From Dyadobacter fanqingshengii (GTDB lineage: Bacteria > Bacteroidota > Bacteroidia > Cytophagales > Spirosomataceae): a DNA stretch of 64,000 bases. Shown piece by piece: positions 9,117 to 18,400 of this stretch. A program made the translations under genes and the position numbers. Every line of letters begins with the position of its first letter. The first letter of the stretch is position 1. The stretch spans positions 806,001 through 870,000 of the forward strand of contig NZ_CP098806.1 in NCBI RefSeq assembly GCF_023822005.2. The letters are read 5' to 3'. The notes under the pieces were generated by a model. The model was not told the DNA's origin. It saw only the letters and a list, made by a program, of their open reading frames with translations, and did no database searches.

Positions 9117-9341
9117 ATTTAGCCGGTGTGAAGAGATCTTTACATTCACGCGCTTTTGAGTTTGATCGTTATGCTTTGTATATACAAAGTATTTGTGTTA
9201 TCATTGTATTATCGTTTGAATTTTCACTATACGGCTAAATGATTGCCTTTAAACAATATTTTGTAACTGATAGCGGCATTTACTAACCAGTTTGTACAGA
9301 CATAATGATTAAGCGGCAGTTTTAATGTGTTTTGGTTTAAT
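9117..9341. other. Intergenic region before the cytochrome/PSD1 gene
   Basis: About 225 bases with no gene. The only clear structure is the 16-base palindrome at 9174-9189. I found no exact TAnnTTTG box at a sensible distance from the start at 9342; AT-rich stretches such as ATATTTTGTAAC near 9257 are weak candidates only. Confidence 0.5.
9174..9189. promoter_or_regulatory. Perfect palindrome resembling a HutC/GntR operator
   Basis: CTTTGTATATACAAAG is a perfect 16-base palindrome whose centre GTATATAC fits the HutC-subfamily operator consensus GTnTAnAC. It resembles the TTGTATATACAA operator known for the GntR-type repressor TreR. It lies about 150 bases before the cytochrome/PSD1 gene. The UTRA-type regulator at 2930-3661 is the only GntR protein in the window and a plausible binder. 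If so, the heme/DUF1501/GH92 genes belong to the mannose regulon. Confidence 0.55.
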
Positions 9342-11663
9342 ATGAAAAAAAAGCTTTTCCTTTTCCTGACGTTGATCGGGTTCACTGCATTTGTAGTTGT
9401 CTCCTGTTTTCAAAAAAACAATGCGCTGCAAAAAGGCGGAGATAAAGGGCTCGTGAGCTATAATTTTGACATTCGTCCGATCCTGTCTGACAAATGTTAC
9501 GCCTGCCACGGCCCGGATGCTGGCAAGCGGGAAGCCGGACTGAGGCTGGACGTAGCCGAAAGTGCCTATGCGAAGTTAAAAGATGGAAAAGGGGTGGCTA
9601 TTTTCCCGGGGAAGCCAGATCAATCTGAGGTGTACAAAAGGATCACTTCGGTAGACCCCGCCTATCAAATGCCCACGCCTGAGTCTCACCTGGGCTTGCT
9701 GAGCGAAAATGAAATCGGGCTGGTGCGTGAATGGATTGAGCAAGGAGCTAAATATGAAAAACATTGGGCATTTACAGCGCCTAAACTGCCAGCGCTTCCG
9801 GAAATAGCTGATAAAGAATGGCCTAAGAATGAAATCGATCATTTCGTTTTACAAAAAATGGAAGGAGCGGGGCTTGCCCCCAATGAGCAGGCAGACAAAA
9901 GCCATTTGCTCAAAAGAGTCTCGCTCGACCTGACAGGCCTGCCGCCTTCGCTGGATTTGCAGAACAGATTTGCCGCTGACCGAAGTGAGAATGCTTATGA
10001 AAAAGTGGTGGATGAACTCCTCCGCCAAAAAACCTACGGTGAGAAAATGGCCATCTATTGGCTGGATGTAGCAAGATATGCCGATTCGTATGGCTACCAG
10101 GACGATGAAGTCCGCACGCAATGGCCGTGGCGCGACTGGCTAATCAGCGCTTTCAACAAAAACATGCGCTATGACCAGTTCCTGACCTGGCAAATCGCCG
10201 GTGATATGCTGCCCAATGCGAACAAAGAACAGATCCTGGCCACCGCATTTTTTAGAAATCATAAATACACCGAAGAAGGCGGCGTAATACCCGAAGAATA
10301 CAGGATCGAGTATAATATTGATAAAACAAAAACATACAGCACGGGTGTTTTGGGGCTCACCGTTGAATGCGCCCAGTGCCACGATCACAAGTACGACCCC
10401 ATTTCGCAGGAAGATTATTATCGTCTGTTCGCGTTTTTCAATAATTCCAAAGAACTGGGTTTCGAGGGAGACATTTCGCGTACAAAGACTGCCAAAAACC
10501 CAATCCTCCGCATTTCGGATGAAGAGGCAAAGTCGCTGTTAACATTTATCAACAAGCCGGATACGAGCCTGCTCATGGTTTCTGTGATGGGCGACCGCGA
10601 TACGCTCAGGCCCACGCATATTTTGAACAGGGGCGTATATGACGCGCCCGGTCGTGTAGTAACGGCATCCGCATTGCTTGCGGTTATGAAATTTGATACA
10701 AATGGACTTCCCCAAACGAGGTTAGGCCTGGCAAAATGGACAACGAGCAAAAGCAATCCGCTGACCGCCCGTGTTTTTGTGAACCAGGTTTGGCAGGAAT
10801 TCATGGGAAGGGGCATTGTAAAAAGTACGGGCGATTTTGGCATGCAGGGCGATCTGCCCACCAACCCGGCGTTGCTGGATTGGCTGGCGGTCGATTTTAT
10901 GAACCATGGCTGGGATATTAAAAGGCTTGTGAAACAAATCGTTACATCTGCAACATATCGCCAATCTGCTAAAATCACTGAGGAGAAGCTGAAAGCGGAC
11001 CCGGACAACATTTATTTATCACGTGGGCCACGATACAGGCTTCCCGCCGAACTGGTAAGGGATGTGGTGCTGTCTACCAGCGGTTTGCTTGTTCCGAAAA
11101 TAGGTGGGCCGAGTGTGAAGCCTTACCAGCCGAAAGGATTGTGGGAAGCAGCTACATCCGGACGAGGCACGCTGAAAACATATCAGCAGGATAAAAATGA
11201 AGCATTATACCGACGCGGAATGTACACATTTATCAAGCTGACGGTCCCGCCGCCGTCGATGATCATTTTTGATGCCAGTAACCGGGACCATTGTGAAATC
11301 AAACGCTCCAAAACCAACACACCATTGCAGGCACTCGTGATGCTGAATGATCCTACCGTGCTGGAAGCATCCCGGGTTTTGGCAGAAAGGCTTACTGCAA
11401 AATCAACCAACATTGAAACCAACATTAAGGAGTCATTCCAGAGAATTGTGTGCAGGCAGCCAACTGAAAAGGAAATGAAGCTGCTGACTGAATATTATAA
11501 TGGCGAAGTTTCCACATTTACCAAGGATAAAAAACATGCTTTCAGAGTATTGAATGTGGGTGAATATCCGCGGAATGAGAAAGTGAACGAAGTACAGGCG
11601 GCCGCCCTCATGCGGGTGATCAATACACTGTACAACATGGAAGAAACGATTACAAAAGGCTGA
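9342..11663 (+). CDS. DUF1549/DUF1553 lipoprotein with c-type heme site (PSCyt1-PSD1 type)
   Basis: A 773-residue exported lipoprotein (lipobox VVSC, Cys 22) of unknown function. A planctomycete-type cytochrome domain holds the heme motif CYACH at residues 52-56, with a possible axial Met in AYQMPTPESH. DUF1549 follows (LDLTGLPPS, MAIYWLDVARYADSYGYQ) with a second motif, CAQCH, at 343-347 within a conserved ECAQCHDHKYDPISQEDYY segment. The C-terminal DUF1553 contains RVFVNQVWQEFMGRGIVKS and RSKTNTPLQALVMLNDPT. I start at ATG 9342; a GTG five codons upstream at 9327 gives a poorer signal peptide. Such proteins are abundant in Planctomycetes and Verrucomicrobia beside DUF1501 genes, as here, and have been suggested to act in polysaccharide or redox metabolism. 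No enzyme activity can be stated. Confidence 0.88.
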   Translation: MKKKLFLFLTLIGFTAFVVVSCFQKNNALQKGGDKGLVSYNFDIRPILSDKCYACHGPDAGKREAGLRLDVAESAYAKLKDGKGVAIFPGKPDQSEVYKRITSVDPAYQMPTPESHLGLLSENEIGLVREWIEQGAKYEKHWAFTAPKLPALPEIADKEWPKNEIDHFVLQKMEGAGLAPNEQADKSHLLKRVSLDLTGLPPSLDLQNRFAADRSENAYEKVVDELLRQKTYGEKMAIYWLDVARYADSYGYQDDEVRTQWPWRDWLISAFNKNMRYDQFLTWQIAGDMLPNANKEQILATAFFRNHKYTEEGGVIPEEYRIEYNIDKTKTYSTGVLGLTVECAQCHDHKYDPISQEDYYRLFAFFNNSKELGFEGDISRTKTAKNPILRISDEEAKSLLTFINKPDTSLLMVSVMGDRDTLRPTHILNRGVYDAPGRVVTASALLAVMKFDTNGLPQTRLGLAKWTTSKSNPLTARVFVNQVWQEFMGRGIVKSTGDFGMQGDLPTNPALLDWLAVDFMNHGWDIKRLVKQIVTSATYRQSAKITEEKLKADPDNIYLSRGPRYRLPAELVRDVVLSTSGLLVPKIGGPSVKPYQPKGLWEAATSGRGTLKTYQQDKNEALYRRGMYTFIKLTVPPPSMIIFDASNRDHCEIKRSKTNTPLQALVMLNDPTVLEASRVLAERLTAKSTNIETNIKESFQRIVCRQPTEKEMKLLTEYYNGEVSTFTKDKKHAFRVLNVGEYPRNEKVNEVQAAALMRVINTLYNMEETITKG

Positions 11664-11680
11664 TAAACAGCTTCAAAATC

Positions 11681-13141
11681 ATGGAAAAGCAAGTTTTTGA
11701 TTACGGAATAAATACCACCCGCAGGCACTTTTTATCCAGAATGAGCTTAGGGCTTGGCGGCGCAGCATTGGGCTCGCTCCTGATCCCGGATCTTTTTAAA
11801 GGCAGCGGCGGAGAGGTCAATTCAGATGCGATTATGGCCGGGTTGCCGCACTTTGCGCCCAAGGCGAAACGGGTGATTTACCTGTTTCAAAACGGCGCGC
11901 CATCCCAGCTCGACCTGTTTGATTACAAGCCAATGCTCAATAAAATGCACGGTCAAGACCTGCCGGAATCCATTCGCGGAACGCAGCGCTTGACGGGTAT
12001 GACGGCGAATCAGGCAAAATTTCCATTAGCGGGCTCCGTTTTTAATTTTAAACAATATGGAAAATCGGGTGCCTGGATGAGCGAGCTGCTACCGCATATG
12101 TCGAGCATTGTAGATGATCTTTGCATCATTAAAACATTAAACACGGAAGCCATTAACCATGATCCGGCGCTGACATTTTTCCAGACTGGCGCGCAGGTGG
12201 GTAACCGGCCGAGCTTCGGTTCCTGGCTGAGCTATGGTTTGGGTAGTGAGAACCAGAACCTTCCGGGTTTCTGTGTGTTGCTTTCGCGGGGTAAGGGAAA
12301 TGGTCAGGGTGTTTATTCCAAATTATGGACGAATGGTTTCCTGGACTCGGTGCATCAGGGCGTTCAGTTCAGCAGCGGCGAAAATCCTGTTCTGTATTTG
12401 AACGATCCCGACGGCATGGACAGAACGCAGCGCCGGAATATGCTCGATAAGCTTTCGGAGCTCAATCAGGGAACATATGATGAATTCGGTGACCCGGAAA
12501 TTACGGCCAAAGTGCAGCAATACGAAATGGCTTTCCGGATGCAAACTGCCGTGCCGCAGATCACGGACATGAGTAAGGAGCCAGAATCGATCGTGAAAAT
12601 GTACGGGCCTGAATGTCTGGTGCCAGGCACATACGCAGCCAATTGCCTTTTGGCCAGAAAGCTTTCCGAGCAGGGAGTCCGTTTTGTGCAGCTTTACCAT
12701 CAGGGCTGGGATAGTCACGGCGGGCTACCCAATGAAATCAAAGGCCAGTGCCTCGATGTGGACCAGGCGTCCGCAGCATTGATTACGGATTTGAAACAGC
12801 GCGGGTTGCTGGACGAGACACTCGTTATCTGGGGAGGTGAGTTTGGCCGCACAAACTATTGCCAGGGAACATTAACCAAGGATAATTATGGCCGCGACCA
12901 TCATCCGAGAGCATTTACGGTGTGGATGGCAGGAGGCGGTGTAAAGCCCGGAATCGTTTACGGTGAGACGGATGAATTTGGTTACAACATTGCAAAAGAC
13001 CCGGTACACGTCCACGATTTTCACGCGACGATACTCAATCAGCTGGGCCTGGATCATGAAAAATTAGTTTATAAGCACCAGGGCCGGCGTTATCGTTTGA
13101 CGGACGTGGCTGGGAAGCTTGTGAAAGGGATTATTGCTTAG
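11681..13141 (+). CDS. DUF1501 family protein with Tat-type signal
   Basis: A 486-residue protein of the DUF1501 family, which has an alkaline-phosphatase/sulfatase-like fold but no proven reaction. The N-terminus has a twin-arginine-like signal, TTRRHFLSRMSLGLGGAALG, so export in folded form is likely. Family segments include VIYLFQNGAPSQLDLFDYKP, AINHDPALTFFQTG, QLYHQGWDSHGGL, WGGEFGRTNYCQG, GRDHHPRAFTVWMAGGGVKPG and HVHDFHATILNQLGLDH. The many His and Asp in these segments suggest a metal site. It begins 17 bases after the DUF1553 gene, the usual DUF1553-DUF1501 pairing, which implies a shared complex or pathway. No Cys-based sulfatase signature (CxPxR) is visible, so a classical sulfatase is unlikely. 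Confidence 0.9.
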   Translation: MEKQVFDYGINTTRRHFLSRMSLGLGGAALGSLLIPDLFKGSGGEVNSDAIMAGLPHFAPKAKRVIYLFQNGAPSQLDLFDYKPMLNKMHGQDLPESIRGTQRLTGMTANQAKFPLAGSVFNFKQYGKSGAWMSELLPHMSSIVDDLCIIKTLNTEAINHDPALTFFQTGAQVGNRPSFGSWLSYGLGSENQNLPGFCVLLSRGKGNGQGVYSKLWTNGFLDSVHQGVQFSSGENPVLYLNDPDGMDRTQRRNMLDKLSELNQGTYDEFGDPEITAKVQQYEMAFRMQTAVPQITDMSKEPESIVKMYGPECLVPGTYAANCLLARKLSEQGVRFVQLYHQGWDSHGGLPNEIKGQCLDVDQASAALITDLKQRGLLDETLVIWGGEFGRTNYCQGTLTKDNYGRDHHPRAFTVWMAGGGVKPGIVYGETDEFGYNIAKDPVHVHDFHATILNQLGLDHEKLVYKHQGRRYRLTDVAGKLVKGIIA

Positions 13142-13154
13142 TACCAATGTTTGG

Positions 13155-13232
13155 TGCCACGGATGCACCGCGCGGCGGACCGCGGATAGACATGAATACA
13201 TCAACGGTTCGCCGCACGGTGCATTCGTGGCA
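13155..13232. repeat. Long imperfect inverted repeat (28-base arms)
   Basis: Arms at 13155-13182 and 13205-13232 pair over 28 bases with three mismatches, two of them G-T, around a 22-base loop. The arms begin TGCCACGGATGCACCG and end CGGTGCATTCGTGGCA. The outer ends can add TTT/AAA. It fills most of the 108-base gap between the DUF1501 gene and the next gene. There is no U-run after it on the plus strand, so it is not a standard terminator. It looks like a REP-like or MITE-remnant palindrome, but no second copy was seen in the window. Confidence 0.7.
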
Positions 13233-13249
13233 AAAAAATAAAGAAACAA

Positions 13250-15409
13250 ATGCGCCAATACGTGTCAGATTGGAAAGGGCTGATTTTTAACATTGCCTTC
13301 TTTCTGAATGGATTATTAGTTTTCCTTTTGATCTTCGAAAACCGCTTTCAGGTCCCATTCTGGATGCAGGCCATGGGGAGAATGCATCCGCTCGTTTTGC
13401 ATTTTCCACTCGTCGTTTTAATCCTGTACAGCATTTGGGTGATAACCATCGAAAAACCGGAGTCAACGCGATGGAATGCGGATGTTGCGGATACCTTGCT
13501 GGTAATCGGTGCTTTAACTGCGGCCGTCGCGGCATTTTCCGGTTTTGTTTTATCCAAAGAAGACGGTTACGAATCCGGCACATTACTTTGGCATAAATGG
13601 TTGGGCGTGGCCATTTCCCTGATGAGCCTCGCCTGGTATGGAATGCGAAAGTCACTGATGCCCTGGAAAATATCTTCAAAGTTCGTTGCAGTAGCATTTC
13701 TGCTGGTACTCTTCGTAGGCGGACATTTGGGAGGGAATTTAACGCACGGGGAAGATTTCCTGATCTCACCACTCGGGCCATCCGAAGTGGAAAATGCCAG
13801 CGTTGCATTTGAAGAGGCGCAGGTTTATGAACATTTGGTGAAACCGGTATTTGAGCAAAAATGTCTTTCCTGCCATAATGAAGAAAAATCGAAGGGAAAC
13901 TTACAAATGCAAACGCAGGCATTGCTAGTGAAAGGTGGCAAAAATGGCGTTCTGTGGGATACGACCAAAGCAGATCTGGGTTTGCTCATCAGCAGAATAC
14001 ATTTGCCATTGGACGACAAAAAACACATGCCGCCGCGCGGGAAAGTCCAGCTGACCGAGGAGGAAGTGGTGTTGCTGGCTGCGTGGGTGAAGGCCGGTTC
14101 CCGTTTCGATCTGAAAGTCAGTTCGCTTTCAGGTCAGGATCCTGTATATGCGTATGCGCAAAAGATCTTAGGCGGCAACCGCACCGAGGAGCAATACGAT
14201 TTCAGCGCAGCAGATGCTGACGAGATCAAAAAACTGAATTCCACTTATCGGTTGATCAAATCACTATCGGCAGAATCTCCTGCGTTGTATGTGAATTTTT
14301 ATAACAGTGCCAACTTCAAAAGTGAAGAAATAGAGGGGTTAATGCCCCTCAAAGATCAGATTGTTTCAATGGATTTGAGCAAAATGCCATTGAAAGATGG
14401 AGACTTGAAAACCCTCGCCAAATTCCCCGAATTACGCAAGCTGATCCTGAACTTCACAGACATTACCGGTTCTACGCTGAATGAACTAAAAAAACTGGAA
14501 AAGCTCAGAGAATTGTCCCTGAGCGGAACAGCCGTGAAAATGGCTCAAGTGAAGTCACTGGAAACATTTCCTTCTTTAAAAAAAGTGTTTATTTGGAGCA
14601 CCGGGCTAAGCACCAGTGAATTGGCTGCATTAAGAAAAGGTCAGAAAATAGCCTTTGAAACCGGTTTTCGAAGTGACACGGTCATTCTACCACTCTCCCC
14701 GCCGACCATTGTAAACGAAAGCCAGATTCTGGCAGCCGACGGATTGGTTTCCATGAAACATCAGATCCCACAAACCATCATTCGTTACACATTAGACGGC
14801 TCCGAACCCGATAGCATCAATTCACTCGTCTATAACAAACCAATTCCCATTGCAAAAAACACGCTTTTAAAAGCCAGGGCTTACAAAGAGGGATGGTATG
14901 GCAGCAAACCGGTAAACAGAATGTTCTTCATAGCAGGCTTGCACGTCGACAGCGTCCGACTGGCGAAACCGGCCGATCAGCGTTACGCAGGCAAGGCCGG
15001 CGCAACGCTCATTGACGGCATAAAAAGCGAAAACGAGCAGAACAGTGGAAAGTGGCTCGGCTACAACGAGGACTTTCAGAGTTATTTATTCTTCAAAAAG
15101 CCGGTGCGGGCGAGCCGGGTCACGCTCAGTATGCTCAGAAATCTGGGCGGCTCTATTTTTCCGCCTACGCGTATAGAGGTGTGGGGAGGGGCTGATGAGA
15201 AATCTCTGAAACTGCTGAAAGTCCTTAATCCGGAAATGCCGGCAAAAGATATTCCGGGCGTAGAAAGTATGCTGTTTGAAGCAGCATTTGAAGCGCAACA
15301 AGTAAGTTGTATGAAAGTGGTCGCCAAACATTTAACCAAATTGCCCGCCTGGCATACAGGTAAGGGCAATAAGGCGTGGGTATTTGTCGATGAGGTTTTC
15401 GTAAATTAA
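13250..15409 (+). CDS. Membrane protein: DUF2231, cytochrome c, LRR and chitobiase-C-like domains
   Basis: A 719-residue multi-domain protein. Residues about 10-180 hold about five transmembrane helices with conserved His (GRMHPLVLHFP, LLWHKWLG, GGHLGGNLTHG), a DUF2231-like arrangement that may carry heme b. A planctomycete-type cytochrome domain follows with the heme motif CLSCH near residue 206 and a possible axial Met in KKHMPPRGK. About residues 340-480 are leucine-rich repeats (LRKLILNFTDITGSTLNEL, LRELSLSGTAVK). Then comes a chitobiase/hexosaminidase C-terminal-like segment (IIRYTLDGSEPDS, LLKARAYKEGWYGS) and a discoidin-like C-terminus (SGKWLGYNEDFQSYLFFKKP). It could pass electrons between the membrane and the preceding c-heme lipoprotein. 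This is inferred from domains and adjacency. Confidence 0.85.
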   Translation: MRQYVSDWKGLIFNIAFFLNGLLVFLLIFENRFQVPFWMQAMGRMHPLVLHFPLVVLILYSIWVITIEKPESTRWNADVADTLLVIGALTAAVAAFSGFVLSKEDGYESGTLLWHKWLGVAISLMSLAWYGMRKSLMPWKISSKFVAVAFLLVLFVGGHLGGNLTHGEDFLISPLGPSEVENASVAFEEAQVYEHLVKPVFEQKCLSCHNEEKSKGNLQMQTQALLVKGGKNGVLWDTTKADLGLLISRIHLPLDDKKHMPPRGKVQLTEEEVVLLAAWVKAGSRFDLKVSSLSGQDPVYAYAQKILGGNRTEEQYDFSAADADEIKKLNSTYRLIKSLSAESPALYVNFYNSANFKSEEIEGLMPLKDQIVSMDLSKMPLKDGDLKTLAKFPELRKLILNFTDITGSTLNELKKLEKLRELSLSGTAVKMAQVKSLETFPSLKKVFIWSTGLSTSELAALRKGQKIAFETGFRSDTVILPLSPPTIVNESQILAADGLVSMKHQIPQTIIRYTLDGSEPDSINSLVYNKPIPIAKNTLLKARAYKEGWYGSKPVNRMFFIAGLHVDSVRLAKPADQRYAGKAGATLIDGIKSENEQNSGKWLGYNEDFQSYLFFKKPVRASRVTLSMLRNLGGSIFPPTRIEVWGGADEKSLKLLKVLNPEMPAKDIPGVESMLFEAAFEAQQVSCMKVVAKHLTKLPAWHTGKGNKAWVFVDEVFVN

Positions 15410-15426
15410 AATAATCCAAACACGCA

Positions 15427-18400
15427 ATGTTCCAACAGGCCGGTTTCCGTTTTGTCGCAAGAATGTTTTCCTTTCTAGTGTTGCTGCTTTTTGTATTTCA
15501 ACAGACTTATGGCCAGCAAAAAACGGTTTGGAAGATAGGAGAGGCCGATAATTCCCCCGTCGGTTTCGCCCTGGCGCCTGATCAGTTCAAGCGTTTTCTG
15601 GAAAATGATTTCGGGTATGAGGATAATTTCTTTCTCATCGGCCAATCCGATATGCAAAAGAACTGGCCTTACGTGCTGCCGGGGCCCGTAAATGGCTGGG
15701 GCGGAACGGGCGGCACTTCCGGGATCAGGTCTCATTTTCTCACCGTTCTATTTGATATTAAAAGCAAACCGGCCTCCGGTAATTGGCAGCTGGTCGTGGA
15801 TGTTTTGGATACCGATTCACTGTCTGCCCCCTTTTTTAAAGTTTCGATCAATGGGCGATCGTGGGGCTTTCAGCTGGCAAAAGGATCCGGTTTCAAAGAT
15901 CCTGACAAGTTTCAGGCCAGCCCGAAAGAGCAGCTTGTCAACATTGAAATTCCCTCGGAGCTGATCAAAACAGGCGTTAATGAAATTATAATGACAACCC
16001 TGCAAGGTGGCTGGCTGGCATTTGACCAGGTGAAAATGGAAGGCCCGGCCCAGGCTACGCTCGCGGTTTCCGGTAACGCATTGCTTAGAAATGTAAGTGC
16101 GGCCGACTATGAACTGAATGTCGGGGGAAAGCAGGTTCAACCTTTATTGATAGACGTTACCCAGCTGCGGGGCGAACCGGTCATTGAGGTGAAGCTGGAC
16201 AATAAACTGATCTTCACTCAAAAAATAGAAAAGGATCGCTACATATTGGAAGCGCCTATGCCTGCGGTTACACAATCCGCGTCAGGAACATTCCAGGTTT
16301 TTGCTGATAAACAACTCATTGGTTCAGGCAAAATTGAAAGGACTAAAAAGAAGCTCAAAACGCCGGCAGGTTATGTCAACACCATGCTGGGTGCGGGACA
16401 TTCCCGATGGATGATCGCACCTGGCCCTTGGATGCCTTTCAGCATGGTAAAGTTGAGCCCGGATAACCAGAATAACGGCTGGCAGGCGGGATATGACCCA
16501 ACTTTTGAATCCATTGGCACATTCAGCCACATTCATGAATGGACCATGACAGGCCTGGGCATTTTTCCCACCGCGGGCCCATTGGAAATTAAGATAGGTG
16601 ACCAGAATAAACCAGGAGAAGGCTACCGTTCGCGCATTGACAAGCGTTCGGAAGAGGCGCCTTTGGGTTACTATAAAGTGAATTTGACGGACATTAACAT
16701 CACGGCTGAACTGACTGCCACAACGCGCGCATCTTTTCAAAAGTACACTTATAACAACAGTGAAACCGGCCGTATAATGGTCGATTTGCAAATTCCGACA
16801 GAGTATGGGTATAAATTGAAAAATATAAAAGTTGACAAAGTTAGCGCAAATCGCGTTGAAGGGTTTAGTGATCAGCTCTCAAATGATGTGTGGTCGGGCG
16901 GGATCGATCAACAGTACAAAGTGCATTTTGTGATTGAATTTGACCAACCTATTAAAAATCACGGAGTTTGGCTCAATGATGAAGTAAAGCAACAAACCAA
17001 TCTCTTGGCAGATAGCGCCAAAAATGCGGGAATGTTCTTTGAATTCGATACAAAAGCAAATCGCGTCGTGCAGGTAAGGACCGGGATTTCATACGTAAGC
17101 GTTGAAAATGCCGCACTAAATCTGAAAACAGAACTCTCAGATCCGTTCGGCTGGGATTTTGATAAAGTAAGGGAAAATCAGGAAAAAGTATGGAATGAAC
17201 TGCTGGGCCGCGTAGCCATATCGAGCAATGACAAACGCGAGAAAGAGCGATTTTATACCAATATGTATCGGTCACTGGCGAGCAGGAATGCATTCAGCGA
17301 TGTGGACGGCAGCTGGCGGGATGCCGATGAGGTTGTTAACAAATTCGAAAATAAAGACGACGTAGCATTGGGCTGTGACGCTTTTTGGAATACTTTCTGG
17401 AACCTCAACCAGTTCTGGAACCTGGTTACGCCCGAATGGTCGAACAGATGGGTGAAATCACAACTAGCGATGTACGATCGCGGCGGCTGGCTGGCGAAAG
17501 GGCCCGCGGGTATGGAATATATTCCGGTGATGGTGGCTGAGCATGAAGTCCCGCTGATTGTAGGTGCTTACCAAATGGGGATCCGCGATTACGATGTCAA
17601 CAAAGCTTACGAGGCCGTTCACAAAATGCAAACCACAACCGCCGAGGCAGTGGGTGGAGGACGTGCCGGCAATGAGGATCTGACAACATATCTGAAACAC
17701 CAGTATGTGCCTTATGACGAAGGACGCTTTTCAAATTCCCTTGAATACAGTTTTGACGATTATACCGTCTCTCAATTCGCGAAAGCTTTGAACAAAAAAG
17801 ATGATTATAAGAAATTCGGTGAAAGGGGCCAATGGTGGAAAAATGTGATTGATCCCAAAACCGGCTTTGCCCGGATGAAAGATGCAAAAGGAAATTGGCT
17901 GGCTGAATTCGATCCCTTCAAATCAGGCGCAAACCATCATTATGTGGAGGGAAATGCCTGGCAGCTCACCTTTTTTGTTCCTCAGGATGTTCCAGGCCTG
18001 GCCAAAACGATGGGAGAAAGCGAGTTTGTGAAAAGACTGGACTGGGGTTTTAATGAAAGCGTAAAATGGCGATACAACGGTCCGAATGATCAATATTGGG
18101 ATTACCCCGTCGTGCAGGGAAACCAGCAGTCCATGCATTTCGCATTTCTTTTTAATTGGGTAAAAAAACCGTGGCTGACGCAAAAATGGAGCCGGTCCGT
18201 TGTGGACCGCTATTACGGACATGAGGTTTCCAATGCTTATCTGGGCGATGAAGACCAGGGGCAGATGAGTGCCTGGTTTGTGATGACCACGCTCGGACTC
18301 TTTCAGACAGACGGTGGAACGCGCGTGGACCCGATCTATGAAATCGGAAGTCCCATGTTCAAAAAGGCGGTGATTAACCTCGGCGAACAGTTTGGCAGAG

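Noticed and set aside
9120..9340. tRNA or small RNA gene in the gap
   Set aside because: No cloverleaf arms or T-loop sequence; only a palindrome is seen.
10418..11011. 197-codon open frame on the minus strand
   Set aside because: Antisense to the DUF1549/DUF1553 gene, with no recognisable motif.
13287..13922. 211-codon open frame on the minus strand
   Set aside because: Antisense to the DUF2231/cytochrome gene, Arg/Pro-rich low-quality composition.
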